From the NCBI GenBank assembly GCA_012845835.1, contig JABAKD010000022.1, forward strand, positions 7,039,542 through 7,103,541: DNA of 64,000 nucleotides, given 5' to 3'. Of the stretch, positions 36,601 through 46,188 are shown piece by piece; position 1 is the first letter of the stretch, and each line of letters starts with the position of its first letter. This stretch comes from Undaria pinnatifida. Its lineage: Eukaryota > Sar > Phaeophyceae > Laminariales > Alariaceae. The notes beneath the pieces were generated by a model that saw only the letters and a list, made by a program, of their open reading frames with translations, made no database searches and had not been told where the DNA came from. The translations under genes were made by a program, and so were the position numbers.

Positions 36601-39600
36601 TGATGGTGAAGGCCTTTGTCAGTCTCATGACGATTTTTTTCATGTTGGTGGTGGTCATAGTGGGAAATTCTCACGCTCCAAGGCAATTCTAAGAAAACTA
36701 CGTAACTGGAAGCCGTGACATACTAACAGTAATACACACGTCAGCCAAGCCGGTGTTCCATGGGACCCCGTTATCTCTCCACATCTTATATCGGTCGTAA
36801 CCGGCCACCGTGTCGTAGTGACATGGTATCGCGTTGCAATGGCCATCTCGAGGGCGAAAAGGTTGAGCCTTGCTTCACGTCTGCCCGAACACGCGCATGC
36901 TCGCACGCCACGCTACGCTAGGAGAGCCTCAAGGCCTGGACCGGAGATGAGGCGGAGAAGCGCAGACGCAAGGTAGCGCTAACGAAATGCAGCTACGTCT
37001 ACCGGTCGTACGACCCCGATGTCACGAAGCTGTACTCTCAGAGGTACCCCTGGATGGCGACGCAAACCCGAGCATTCGTGTTCACAAAGAAGACGGCCAT
37101 GACGCACGAACTGGCGCTGCTGCTCAGGCAGTGGCACGCGCCAGGCGGCGAGGCACGGCTCACACGGCAGGGTGAGACCAAATAGCAGGGATGTGTGCCA
37201 CGGCGTACACGTGTTCACGCCTAACCAATCTGGGGTGGCCTTGACATGATTTTTTGCCCGTGTATACTTTTGACCCTGTCCCCCGTATTACATGGAAACG
37301 TCGCATTTGACTTTATGAAAGGCTACTTTCCCGCAACTACACGTAGGCTTTTGGACGACATCGCCGTTTTGCCCATTCCTGCCGAATAGTGTGGCTGCTT
37401 ATGCCAACCGTGTGCCGCTGAAAACCCGGCGTTTTTTTTATGAGGGTGACACCCTGAGGGGGGTGATCGGGAAAGATGTTCCCGTTTCCGTTTGCGCGTG
37501 GTTCGTTTGCCAGGTGTGCGTATGATAGCCGTAGGTATGTAGGCACGCCCTCGGGAGAGATTTTGATTCTAAGTTTGAGTTTATCACTTCCCCTTGTCGA
37601 TACCTTGCACAAATACATGCGGTGCAACCTGGCGCAATGCGGTGGAACCTAAACCAATGAGCTTTATTTCGCACATTTAGATAATGTGTTAAACGCGTGA
37701 ATTTCCGATACCCTCCCCCCTCCCTACCGCCGCTGTTTATGCGCCTCCTCGGCTTAGTTGGCGCTAAGGCACCTAAGACGCCGGCGGAGCGTGACCTACA
37801 GGTGCGACACGGGATCCATCTCATCCGCGCGGCCCAGCAGGCCCTGACCGCGGACACTAACGCCGGCACCATCAACTTATTTCCGCAAACCCTGACGGTT
37901 CCAACGACGACGGCGTTGTCGAGCGGGAACTCGCTCCTGCCATCCGTCGCCGCCACCGCCGCCACCACAGCTGCCGCTTCCGACAACCAGCTCTCGAATG
38001 TTGGTGTCGCCGGAGTGCCGCCACCTTCCTCCCACCACCACCACCACTACCACCACGCTGTACAGCACGTTGAGGGGGCAGCACCGGGAGCTATGGTGGG
38101 GATTACGTCGGCGTCGTCACCTCCGGCGGCGCCAGCTTCCGCTGTCGCAGTTGCTGCGGCTGCGGCTGCCTCCGCCGCTGCGGCTGCCGCTGCTGCTGTC
38201 GCCGCTTCTTCTCGAGCCGCGGCTGCCACCTCCCCTTCCGCCTCCTCCTCCTCCCAAGGGTCGCTTTATTCCGTCGGAAGTTTTGCTTCTCCCCCGCCGC
38301 AGGAGCACCCCGCCGCCACCGCCGGAACGTCCATCGTGACCACGGTGCCGGCGATGTCGACGGTTTCTTTTCCCTCGGGGAGCGCGCTTTACGGGAACGG
38401 GTCATTTCTGGCGCAGGGCGGGGTCACTGGCGCTGCCTCGGCCGCCGCTCCCGCCACCGCCGCCGCCGCCCCTGTCCCGGACGGGTCTGCTGCCGCTGGC
38501 GTTCGGACTGGCGTACCAACTGGCGTTCCGGTTGGTGTTCCGACTGGTGTGCCGACAGTGGCACCGTCAATGATGTTAGCGAAACCCCCAGCGCTGGCGG
38601 TGGCTGGAGGGACGGGGTCGCCACTGTTCATCCCGACAACCGCGGAGGCTGTCGCTCGACAGGCGCCGGTGGGGGCTGGAGAGCATCGCCCACACGCGGT
38701 AGATTCGACTGCGGTAGTAGCGACACCAGCGGTGGTGGCGGCTTCGGAAGCGGCAGCAGCGGCAGCGGCGCCGGTAGTTGCGGTTGCCTTGGGTAAACAG
38801 ACGGATACGGCGTCTCACTTTGGTTATCTGGACCCTGGACCGACTTCAGGTAGGTTTGGTGCGGATGAATAGGGTAGCGTGTGCCTGGAATATCCAGAGT
38901 GCCTGGAATAGCCAGAGTTTGGTTTGCGTTTCGCAGCTGTGGTTGCAATGAATTTGGCGCGCGAATTCTAGAGGCGGGGTATGTATTTCGTCGATCGCGT
39001 CGACCCTGCCGTCTAGCGTGCCCGCTTCGCGTGATTTTACTCGACCGATTGGAAAGAAGGCCTGGGGGCTCCGATTTGGGCAGGCGTTTCTTTTGCGTTT
39101 TTGCGAAGCGAATCTTGTCCTCTCGGTGGAGGGAAGGAGTTGCCCCCTTTGACATATTTCTAACACCGCGCGTGCAACGGTCGCATTCAGCGGGAGCGAG
39201 CTTGCCCGGCGATAAGTGCAGCATGCCCCAAAGGTCTACCCCGCTCTTGTTCACACCGTTCACATTACGTTCCTGCCCTTCGTGGCTAAAACGTGCCTGG
39301 TTTGTGGTCGCTCGGCTTGGGATCGCACGCCTTCTCCGCACTTTGCTTATGTTACGCGTCCGTCATGTGATGTGTTTTTTTTTTCCCCCCAGGTTCTAAG
39401 GATGAAGCCGCCTGGGACATGCTTTGCAAGAAGGGCTATTTGGGCTTGCTCGAACGGCTTCGCAACGGGCAGAGCCACTCATCGAGCGGGGAAGGGGAAC
39501 GCGGCGGAAACGGGATCGGGGGAGATCGATCATCGGCGGCGGCCGCGACGACGACAGCGTTGGCGGGAGCGGGGGTGGTGGCGGCGACGCCGGCGATGCC

Positions 39601-39603
39601 CAT

Positions 39604-39636
<33 letters not shown>

Positions 39637-39916
39637 CAACCCATCGTCACAAGTTTCACCGTCTGTGCCACTGCCGGTATCGGTGTCGATGTCACTGCCG
39701 ATGCCAATGCCGCTACCGCTGTCGCCAGCCTCGCGCGTTTTGGACGGAGATGGGTTCGCGGAGGGGTCAGCGGTGCCCGCATTAACCGAGCCGCCATCGC
39801 CGCCGCCACCGCCGCCACCGCCGCCGGAGCATGGGCTACAGCCCCAACTGCAGTCGCAATCACAGCGACAGCAGACAAGTGACCATCATGACAACGGGAA
39901 CAAAAGGAAGAGGTAG
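30432..39916 (+). CDS. DUF6729-like zinc-binding domain protein with long low-complexity arms
   Basis: Exons: 30432-31321, 34279-34747, 35169-35375, 36462-36578, 36922-37171, 37758-38849, 39393-39916 (stop), giving 1,182 residues. Junctions agree in phase (2, 0, 0, 0, 1, 1). The first in-frame ATG is at 30432. Exon 1 is low complexity (poly-Ala, His and Gly runs) and ends EQHAGKRGRY, continuing into exon 2 as N-SADQKMKDRAERI. Exons 3-5 form one domain: PHVYYSKQVP, CPKHGW, ESKGWTKGRRV, GYLVGTKHVCRLCKK, YRSYDPDVTKLYSQRYPWM, TKKTAMTHELALLLRQ. The order of Cys pairs, KGW..RRV and the LP-like helix resembles DUF6729, a zinc-ribbon-like domain of unknown function. Exon 6 has AERDLQVRHGIHLIRAAQQAL, then Ala/Pro/His runs. 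Exon 7 starts GSKDEAAWDMLCKKGYLGLLERL. Runs of acidic residues and a C-terminal KRKR suggest a nuclear protein. The donor of exon 2 (GTTTTT) is weak, so that junction needs cDNA. Confidence 0.65.
31851..32042 (+). repeat. Exon-like dispersed repeat, copy 2
   Basis: TTTCTCTGTCTGGTATGTAG then TGACCACAGAGCTCGTCTC, followed after stops by a GGATGGGTGCAAATATCAG block that matches copy 1. Upstream GGTGTGCTGGCTTGC is also shared. It lies in intron 1 of the DUF6729-like gene and is no longer open as coding sequence. Confidence 0.55.
32541..32897 (+). mobile_element. Candidate TRIM: 70-bp direct terminal repeats
   Basis: Direct repeats 32541-32610 and 32828-32897 are both 70 bp, begin TGTTA and end ACCCCA. 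A purine tract (AGGGGGGAGAG) directly precedes the right repeat, as a polypurine tract would. The 217-bp interior contains GGTCGTGGGTTCGAGCCCCAC, a perfect tRNA T-arm with its B box. No target duplication is seen (GCGAG against GTAAT), which weakens the call. Alternative: a tandem duplication around a tRNA-derived sequence. Confidence 0.5.
33118..33229 (+). CDS. Possible first exon of a secreted protein, inside an intron
   Basis: From the ATG at 33118 the frame reads MELRRFTGSVLFLLLVLCTR and then ATTAAES. This has the n-region, hydrophobic core and small-residue cleavage site of a signal peptide. A GT donor follows at 33230. No partner exon was found. It lies inside intron 1 of the DUF6729-like gene on the same strand, so it may be chance or an alternative first exon. 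Confidence 0.2.
34083..34165. repeat. CTGT/CTGC-type microsatellite
   Basis: Imperfect tetranucleotide tract (CCTGTCTGTCTGCCTGTCTG and variants). It forms part of the pyrimidine-rich region upstream of the acceptor of exon 34279-34747. Confidence 0.8.
35393..35453 (+). repeat. Two-copy 30-bp tandem repeat just after a splice donor
   Basis: ATGCGAAGGATGTCAGGAGG plus CGTCACTTAATTC is followed at once by ATGCAAAGGATGTCAGGAGG plus CGTCACTTTATCC. It lies 17 bp into the intron after exon 35169-35375. Confidence 0.85.
35955..36180. repeat. T/G-rich tandem duplication of about 85 bp
   Basis: Two units of GTGTTTTCGTTNTATGTTCTATTTTNTGTGTG...GTTTATGCCGTCRTTGTCTTG at about 35993-36068 and 36069-36153, in an almost pure T/G composition. 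Intron of the DUF6729-like gene. Confidence 0.75.
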
Positions 39917-41354
39917 TTACTAGGGTTTTTACTGGCGAAGGAAAGCGCTTTTGGTTGTGTTTCTATGTCGTGCGGGGACACGCTATGTGTTTTTTTTTTT
40001 GCTGCTACGGTAGAAAGCACTCGAAAAAAGCCTGCACGGTTTGTTCTGTCACCGTATAAGGCTTTGTAGGGCCGGCGGGGCATTCTTTGTGCGGCGCTGA
40101 GCAACGCGAATTTTCTCCAGCAAGGGTTTATGCCGCCGTCCATACCGTTCTTTCGTTGTGTACGCTTTTTTTTCCTGCTGGGAACTCGATTGTGTACTTT
40201 CGCATCTTGCTCCATTGTAGACTTCAGCAACAATAGGAATATTAATATGCCCGGGCTACTTTCTCGACTGTACCTGAACCATATACATAAAATGCATACG
40301 TACAGGTTGTTGGTGGTTTTCGTCGTGCCTTAAGAACGGAACTTCGTTCTCCGCCCGGAGAGCGCCCTCCTTCATGGAAACGAGGGCAGCATATAATTGT
40401 ACAGTACCTGGTACATGACACCTCACATATATAGGAAACAGGGTAATAATAATACAAGAAACCCGGGAGCCGGTATACCGAAGTTAGTGTAGAACGCGCC
40501 CTCTCCCATATAACAAACCCGGCCTGAGACAGTCCTTCTTTTTCTTAATAGGTGTCCTGCATTGTATGCCGTTTTTTTCGTTTTTTTCTTTTCCCCGCAG
40601 AGGCAATCAGTGGCGGTAATAGATTGGCAGAGGCAAGTCACAACTGTTACACGCAGAACGGCCTGGAGGGCAACTTCAGCACATGTGCGCTGCTGCTGCT
40701 GCTCTGCTGCTGCTGTGTGTCGCTGTTGCTGTTTTTGCGTTGGTTCGCAATTGTGACCCAGGGCGTGTCTTGTGCTGTTGCTATCGTCACAGCAAAAACA
40801 CCAAGCACCGGGTATTTTCTTGCCTACGCTCGGGCAATTCGTAGATTTTTGACGCGGTTAGGGCAGAGTATGGTTGGCACATGTAAGGATTCCTTTTGCG
40901 GTAGAGCTTTTTACTGTTTAGCGATTTAGGGGTCACGGAATCAAAAGCCCAAGGCCGCAGTAAGCGTGTAAGGGTGGGGGGGCGGGCGGGGGCCGGGCGG
41001 GGGGGAGGCGGCGGGCTGGGGGGGGGGTGGGGGGAGGGTCATCGTTCGCCTTGATGTCGATAGGAAGTGCCCCCGAACGCATTCTAGAGTGTATCAAGCG
41101 TTTGAACCATTGCGTTGCGTGCGGTATGTGTGTGTATTGTATAGGGTACCGTAAAAGCAACACACGACTAAAGAAAAAATGAAAAGGGTCGAAAGAAAAA
41201 ATGAAAAGGGTCGAACGAAGCAGGCGGACACCCCATTCGCCCTCGTCGAGGGCGGACCGGCGTTTGTCGTTTCTCGGTTGGATGCGATACGTAGGCGTGT
41301 TTTGTGTGCAATTATGTACCAGGTGCCAGTATAATTTTAAACATTAACGTGTTC
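39917..41354. other. Downstream of the DUF6729-like gene; no supported gene
   Basis: Contains a TACCTGGTAC palindrome at 40406-40415 and a pyrimidine tract with CAG at 40583-40601 that leads into an ORF (to 40929) with a hydrophobic Leu/Cys run. That ORF has no start, partner exon or family resemblance and may be 3' UTR. A G-rich tract lies at 40975-41037. Confidence 0.4.
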
Positions 41355-41710
41355 GGCGTCCCCGATGGAGTTGTAGGTGAGTTCTCGTCCGTACTTACGT
41401 CAAGGTCGTGGGTTCAATTCTCACTGAGTGCATGCTCGTGCTCGTAGGGGCTTTTTCTTGCGTAAAAAATGACGAGCGGGAATCGCGAGACGGGGAGTTA
41501 GCAAAAATTCGATGATAAAAGTCGACTATTGGTAGCACAAAAAGCTAAAAAGTGGGAATGCTGAACCCTCTGCGCGATAAAGAGGGAGGCACGCACCGGG
41601 GGGGAGAAGGGATCACACGCGTGACCACGACTTGTTCAGAAGGTCGCTGAGGGAAAAACCTCTTGCGAGTTGAGCTAGAGAGTAAAAGTGATTATTGAAA
41701 TATAAAAAAA
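41355..41710 (+). mobile_element. tRNA-derived SINE, copy B
   Basis: GGTCGTGGGTTCAATTCTCAC is a B-box-like element. The shared body contains GGGAATGCTGAACCC, CGCGATAAAGAGGGAGGC, a CCGGGGGGGAGAAGGGA block, AAGGTCGCTGAGGG and CCTCTTGCGAGTT. It is closest to the copy at 55177, forming a subfamily distinct from copies A, D and E. Confidence 0.75.
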
Positions 41711-44445
41711 TACCTCACGAGTGTATGTGTGTATCATGTGTATGCAATCTCGGGAAATTAGTGTGTGCCTGGTGTAACATGGTGGCGAGAATGTAGGTGA
41801 CGGTGATGACTCAAGCCAGACGCTCGTATCGTGTGATGATGTGTTTCAAGGGCGCTCCATTGTCATCCCCGCCCCCGCTAGCGCTTTACCCAGCGCTCCA
41901 CGGTTTGCTTCGAGAGTGTGTGTGAAGCTAGTGAGAAAAAAAGGGTCTCCAGGCGCTGATCGCTGAAAATGGGTGGTGTGGTCATTTTGTTTCATCGGGT
42001 TAAGAATGCTTGATGCCTGGTATGATAGCATTGGTTTTGCTAGACCATTGACAACGACTCCATGCATGATTTGGGAGCACAGCGTGATGCTCACGTAAAG
42101 TACGTGGAGTAGTAATAATGGTCTCTCTACAGTAGAGTACCGGAAATATCAGCACTATAGCGGCAATCGGCACTACTCCGCATATTGCAACTACTGGTTG
42201 TTTCCATCTGTGCCAAACGATTCCACAGGCATTATAGCGGGCAACTGGCACTACTACTCAACCAGCGCTGTAGAGGGAGGGACGCGTACTGTAAACATGT
42301 AACTACAAACGAATAGAGAACGCCTGACGAAGCACTTTTTTTTTTTTTGGCATTTAATTAAGAAGCTGTTACACACCGGCCCCCACTCTCCTCAGGCGGG
42401 GGCGCACTGCTGCTTGTAGTGGTGGAAATAAGTAGCGTTGTGTGTTCATGTATGCATGTATTTGAACACCTGAACGGGACCACCAGCGTGCTTGCGTGAA
42501 GCAATGCCTTCCATGACGTGAACCCCTAGGAATGGTGGTCATGTTCTTAGTTGCTTGTGCAAGCCCTACGATGGCTGAGGCGGGGAAGACGAAGAGATTC
42601 AGCACCTCATACTTTGTGCATTGATTGGAGTGCATTGTTGCGCGCCCTTCCAAACCCTACAGGTTCAAAGCCCCCCTTGCTACGAAATGCTCAATGCTTT
42701 CAATATCGTGAAACCGTAGGGGTTGTGGTGGTGGTGGTGGTAGTGTAGGCCTTATGGTCGGCGGGGGCGGGGGGCGGTCGCCGAGATAGACTGAGTTTTC
42801 ATCATGTGTGTATAGGTATAGCGTTACTCTTGCGCCCCCCCCCTTCTCTACAGCTTCAAAGCCCGCCGTACACGCTGCAAACACCGCGCAGTCTTTCGCC
42901 TTCCTAGGGACAATGTCAGCATTATATCATGACCCGTTTGTTACACAGATACTACTCTTACACGGGAAGAACGAAATGGATGGATTGATTGAGAGGGGGG
43001 TATTTTCATGCATGGCCGCAAGCGTACGACCGTAGACCCTCGCATCCCTACACCGCAGGGGCGGGTTCTGTCGAAGGTGGCGGTGAACGGCAGCTTGCGC
43101 TGCCGGGGTAGTAACGAGGACCGCCGATAGGGACAGCTCACGCTATCGCTATAGTGGGAACCGAAGGACACGCCAGCTAGCGCTGGATTGCGAAGGCAAT
43201 TGGGTTAAATCGACACACGACGTTTATGGAAATACGTGGAAGTGTGGTGAGCTTAAGCTTTATTTTTCCCCATCCGCCGGAGGATTTGAAAAAAATAACA
43301 AAAAAGAAACGGTAAAAAAATACTTTTGATGCGGTCGGGAAGTAGGGCTCGATGTATAGATAGAATTGTTGAGAGGGGGCTGGGTAAATAAATAAATGCC
43401 TCGCATCCAGCATTTTGGACTATTTCAACGCAATTAATTGCCTGAACAGTACACCGATTGGTTTTTGTCGTGCCATGCTTGTCGGTTGGAGAGTTAGTTG
43501 TTTTTTGTTGTGGGTGTTGAGGACAGACAAAAATTCGAGCGATAAATAGCAGGTATACATTTCAAGAAGAGCAAGATAGCCCAAAATGATGGGGTCGATG
43601 CATTTTAATGTGTATAAAATAACTTGTGGTCGCCAGGACAGACACCTGGGTTTCCTGGGTAGATGGAGATTTCGGGGGGATAGCGGATTGCTGAGCTGTG
43701 ACGCGCACAACCGTCTGCCGTGTCGGTGGAGCCTGGCGGTAGGCGCTGTTTCCTCCCGTCGGTGTGCTCTGATGTTACACCATTGCAGGAAGTCTATACA
43801 CCAGAAGATAGTCTGTGGTGTGAACTAGAGACTCGACCCTTTTTATTATACAGAACCGCGTCCGACAAGGGGACAAAACACTTGGTGTTAGACTTAAACA
43901 TTATAATAGGAGTTGGAGTTTTAGAGCCCCAACATCCCTCCCTATACTAGCTGCAAGTGAATCTGTCCGCAGAAAGGGTTTCCATTAGTAGTGGAGGCGT
44001 TAAGTGCGTTTTGGTAGTTCGAGCCCAAGCAGGAAACACACGCTGGTGGTACCAGCACGTAACATACGCTGGTGATACCAGCTCGTCGTGAGAAACTAGA
44101 CGCTGTGGGGGCGAAAATGATCTGAAAGTTGGAGGATAGCAATGTGATGAAGAAAGAGGACCGCCGATGGCGTGATTTTTGTGTTTGCGTCGCGGGTGGC
44201 CGTGACCGAGAGTCCCCCAAAAAGACCGAAAATTCCAGAGGGTTCCCTTCTTGTGATCACCAAAAAAAGCGGACACGGACGAGAACGCGTTTGTTTCTGG
44301 AATATTATCGGTCTGGAATAGACCCTTCTCGACCTCCTCTGTGTAACGGAATTATTATCGTAGGTGGATCCAGTCTTTTTCGCCCTTTAACGGAAATTTG
44401 ATAGCTGGCGAGGGCGCCCGGACAGTCTTTTTTCGACACCTCGCA
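41711..44445. other. Intergenic, without a recognised gene
   Basis: Short ORFs only. Contains a block at 43165-43285 (CTAGCGCTGGATTGCGAA..TGGAAGTGTGGTG..CCCATCC) that recurs at 58312-58405, and a weak duplication CTACAGGTTCAAAGCCC / CTACAGCTTCAAAGCCC at 42657 and 42850. Confidence 0.4.
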
Positions 44446-45071
44446 TAAAAAATGGTAACAATGGAAAACTAACCGGAGCGCTGTGATCGCAGAACGACTC
44501 AGAAGAAAACACGGCAGGGGGGTGGGGGGAGGTCTCTAAAAACAAGTAATTAAAACTGGGAAAAAATGAAAAAAGAGGAGCCTGATTCCTCAATATGACC
44601 CATAGGAGAAAACACGTGACCCATAGGAGAAAACACGGCTGGGGGGAGGAGGGAGGTCTCTAAAAACAAGCAATTAAAAATGGGAAAAAAATGAACAAAA
44701 AAAAGATGCTTCTTATTTGTCCTGCGATCACAGCGCTCCGATTAGTTTTCTATTCTGACCAGAGTCGTTCTACGGTAGCCCCCCCAGCTTTTCTTTTACG
44801 GAATCGCCGGTTTTGAAACCAGCTCTCGGCTGTATCCCCTGAAATACGGTGCCCCTTGCCGCCCCGACGTCATCGTCCGATAGACCTTTGCAAACATTGA
44901 AATGTGTGAAGATATGTTTTTTTTCATAGCAACCGTCCTCGTGTCGACCAGCCATGAAACGTTCGTCGAAGAAAACCGCCGGTTTCGAGGGGGGCTATCG
45001 TAGAATCAGCCACCATTTAAATCGTTCTGCGATCACAGCGCTCCCGTTAGTTTTCCATTTTGACCATTTTT
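44446..45071. mobile_element. Fold-back element with about 46-bp terminal inverted repeats
   Basis: The left end has AATGGAAAACTAACCGGAGC plus GCTGTGATCGCAGAACGA (44459-44497). The right end, 45024-45071, is its reverse complement with few mismatches. A third, inverted copy of the terminus lies inside at 44719-44763. The interior contains two copies of GGAGGTCTCTAAAAACAAG (44528 and 44654) and a doubled TGACCCATAGGAGAAAACACG (44596-44637). No ORF is seen. Confidence 0.7.
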
Positions 45072-46188
45072 GATGTGGTGTATGCTATCCAAATCTCGGG
45101 GCACACTCGTAGCTGGACCAAATATTCTTCACCAAGGGAATTTTGACAGCTGGATCAAGCATTGATCGCCTTTCAAAGGAATTTTAAATTTTGGGCAAAG
45201 TCATAAGTCGCACTTCGGGGGGCACAAAGGAATACTTACTCATGGTGAACCGTCTACGCATAGCGTAAGGGCAAAATTGTACGAGCGGTAGTGCCATGCT
45301 TCCTGCGCGTGTATCGGAAGATTTGCTTTTTGACACGACTGACATTGTTACGATGTACCAGGTATCAGGTATCAATCACCCCCTTACCCAACAGTGAAGG
45401 ACTCAGTAATTACGTACTCGATGTTGAGCTCAACGCACCGACCGTGCCGTAGTCAACTTGAACAAAAACAAGGCCCGGTGTATAACACGAGCGAGGCGAA
45501 ATAAGGACTGCATGTTTTGCACGGTTGTATAGAGCCGCTTGGCGATACATACCCGCCATATGTGGTTTATGGTGAATGCTGATGTCGACGAAGTGTGTAT
45601 AAAACAATATAGCGTAGGTACCCGGTACGCTAGCATTTCACTCGCTTTATTTACCATGGATAATTGCGGTTGTTTTCGGTTTTCTCTGTCTCAGTTTGCG
45701 ACCACAGAAATTGTATCTCTTTCGGATGAAGAATCAGCCCGGACACTGGATGTACTCGTGCAATAGGGTGTCGAGAACGGTTTAACGTCACGACCACGCG
45801 GAGTGTTTAGGTGCGTGCTTGTGCGCGCGCCACAGCACAAACGCGAACAGGAACAACCGAAACATGACAATGAACCCGTAATAATCCAAGTGGAAGATAG
45901 AACATGTTTCTGAATTCATTGAAATTCATTAACCCAGCGCGCCCCCTTCCTTTTTAGCCGCTACACACACACTAACGCCAACGCGCCGCGCGAACGACGG
46001 GCTTGACCACGTGCCGCGGAATCAACCAAAAAGACCAAGCGCCCGAGCCACAGTGACTGGGCCACTCAGACCCAGCTCCCGTCCCCTCTTTTAACAGCAG
46101 CCAAACGACCTTCCGGGACGACGCCAGCTCTACGCCAACAAGCATGAGAGACGAAGACGCCTCCCCGAACAAGCTGTCGCGAGCGGTT
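45072..46188. other. Intergenic / 3' flank of the uL14 gene
   Basis: Holds a TACCAGGTATCAGGTATC cluster near 45357 and the third exon-like repeat at 45661-45765 (TTTCTCTGTCTCAG then TTTGCGACCACAGAAATTG). The 3' UTR of the uL14 gene would run leftward from 46188. No other gene is seen. Confidence 0.45.
45661..45765 (+). repeat. Exon-like dispersed repeat, copy 3
   Basis: Pyrimidine tract plus CAG followed by a frame reading FATTEIVSLSDEESARTLDV that is open to a stop at 45765. It is shorter and more diverged than the copies at 12608 and 31851. Confidence 0.45.

Noticed and set aside
40552-40929. ORF with a hydrophobic Leu/Cys run after a good acceptor-like tract
   Set aside because: No upstream exon in a matching phase and no conserved motif; the hydrophobic run comes from a CTG repeat. 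It could be 3' UTR of the preceding gene.
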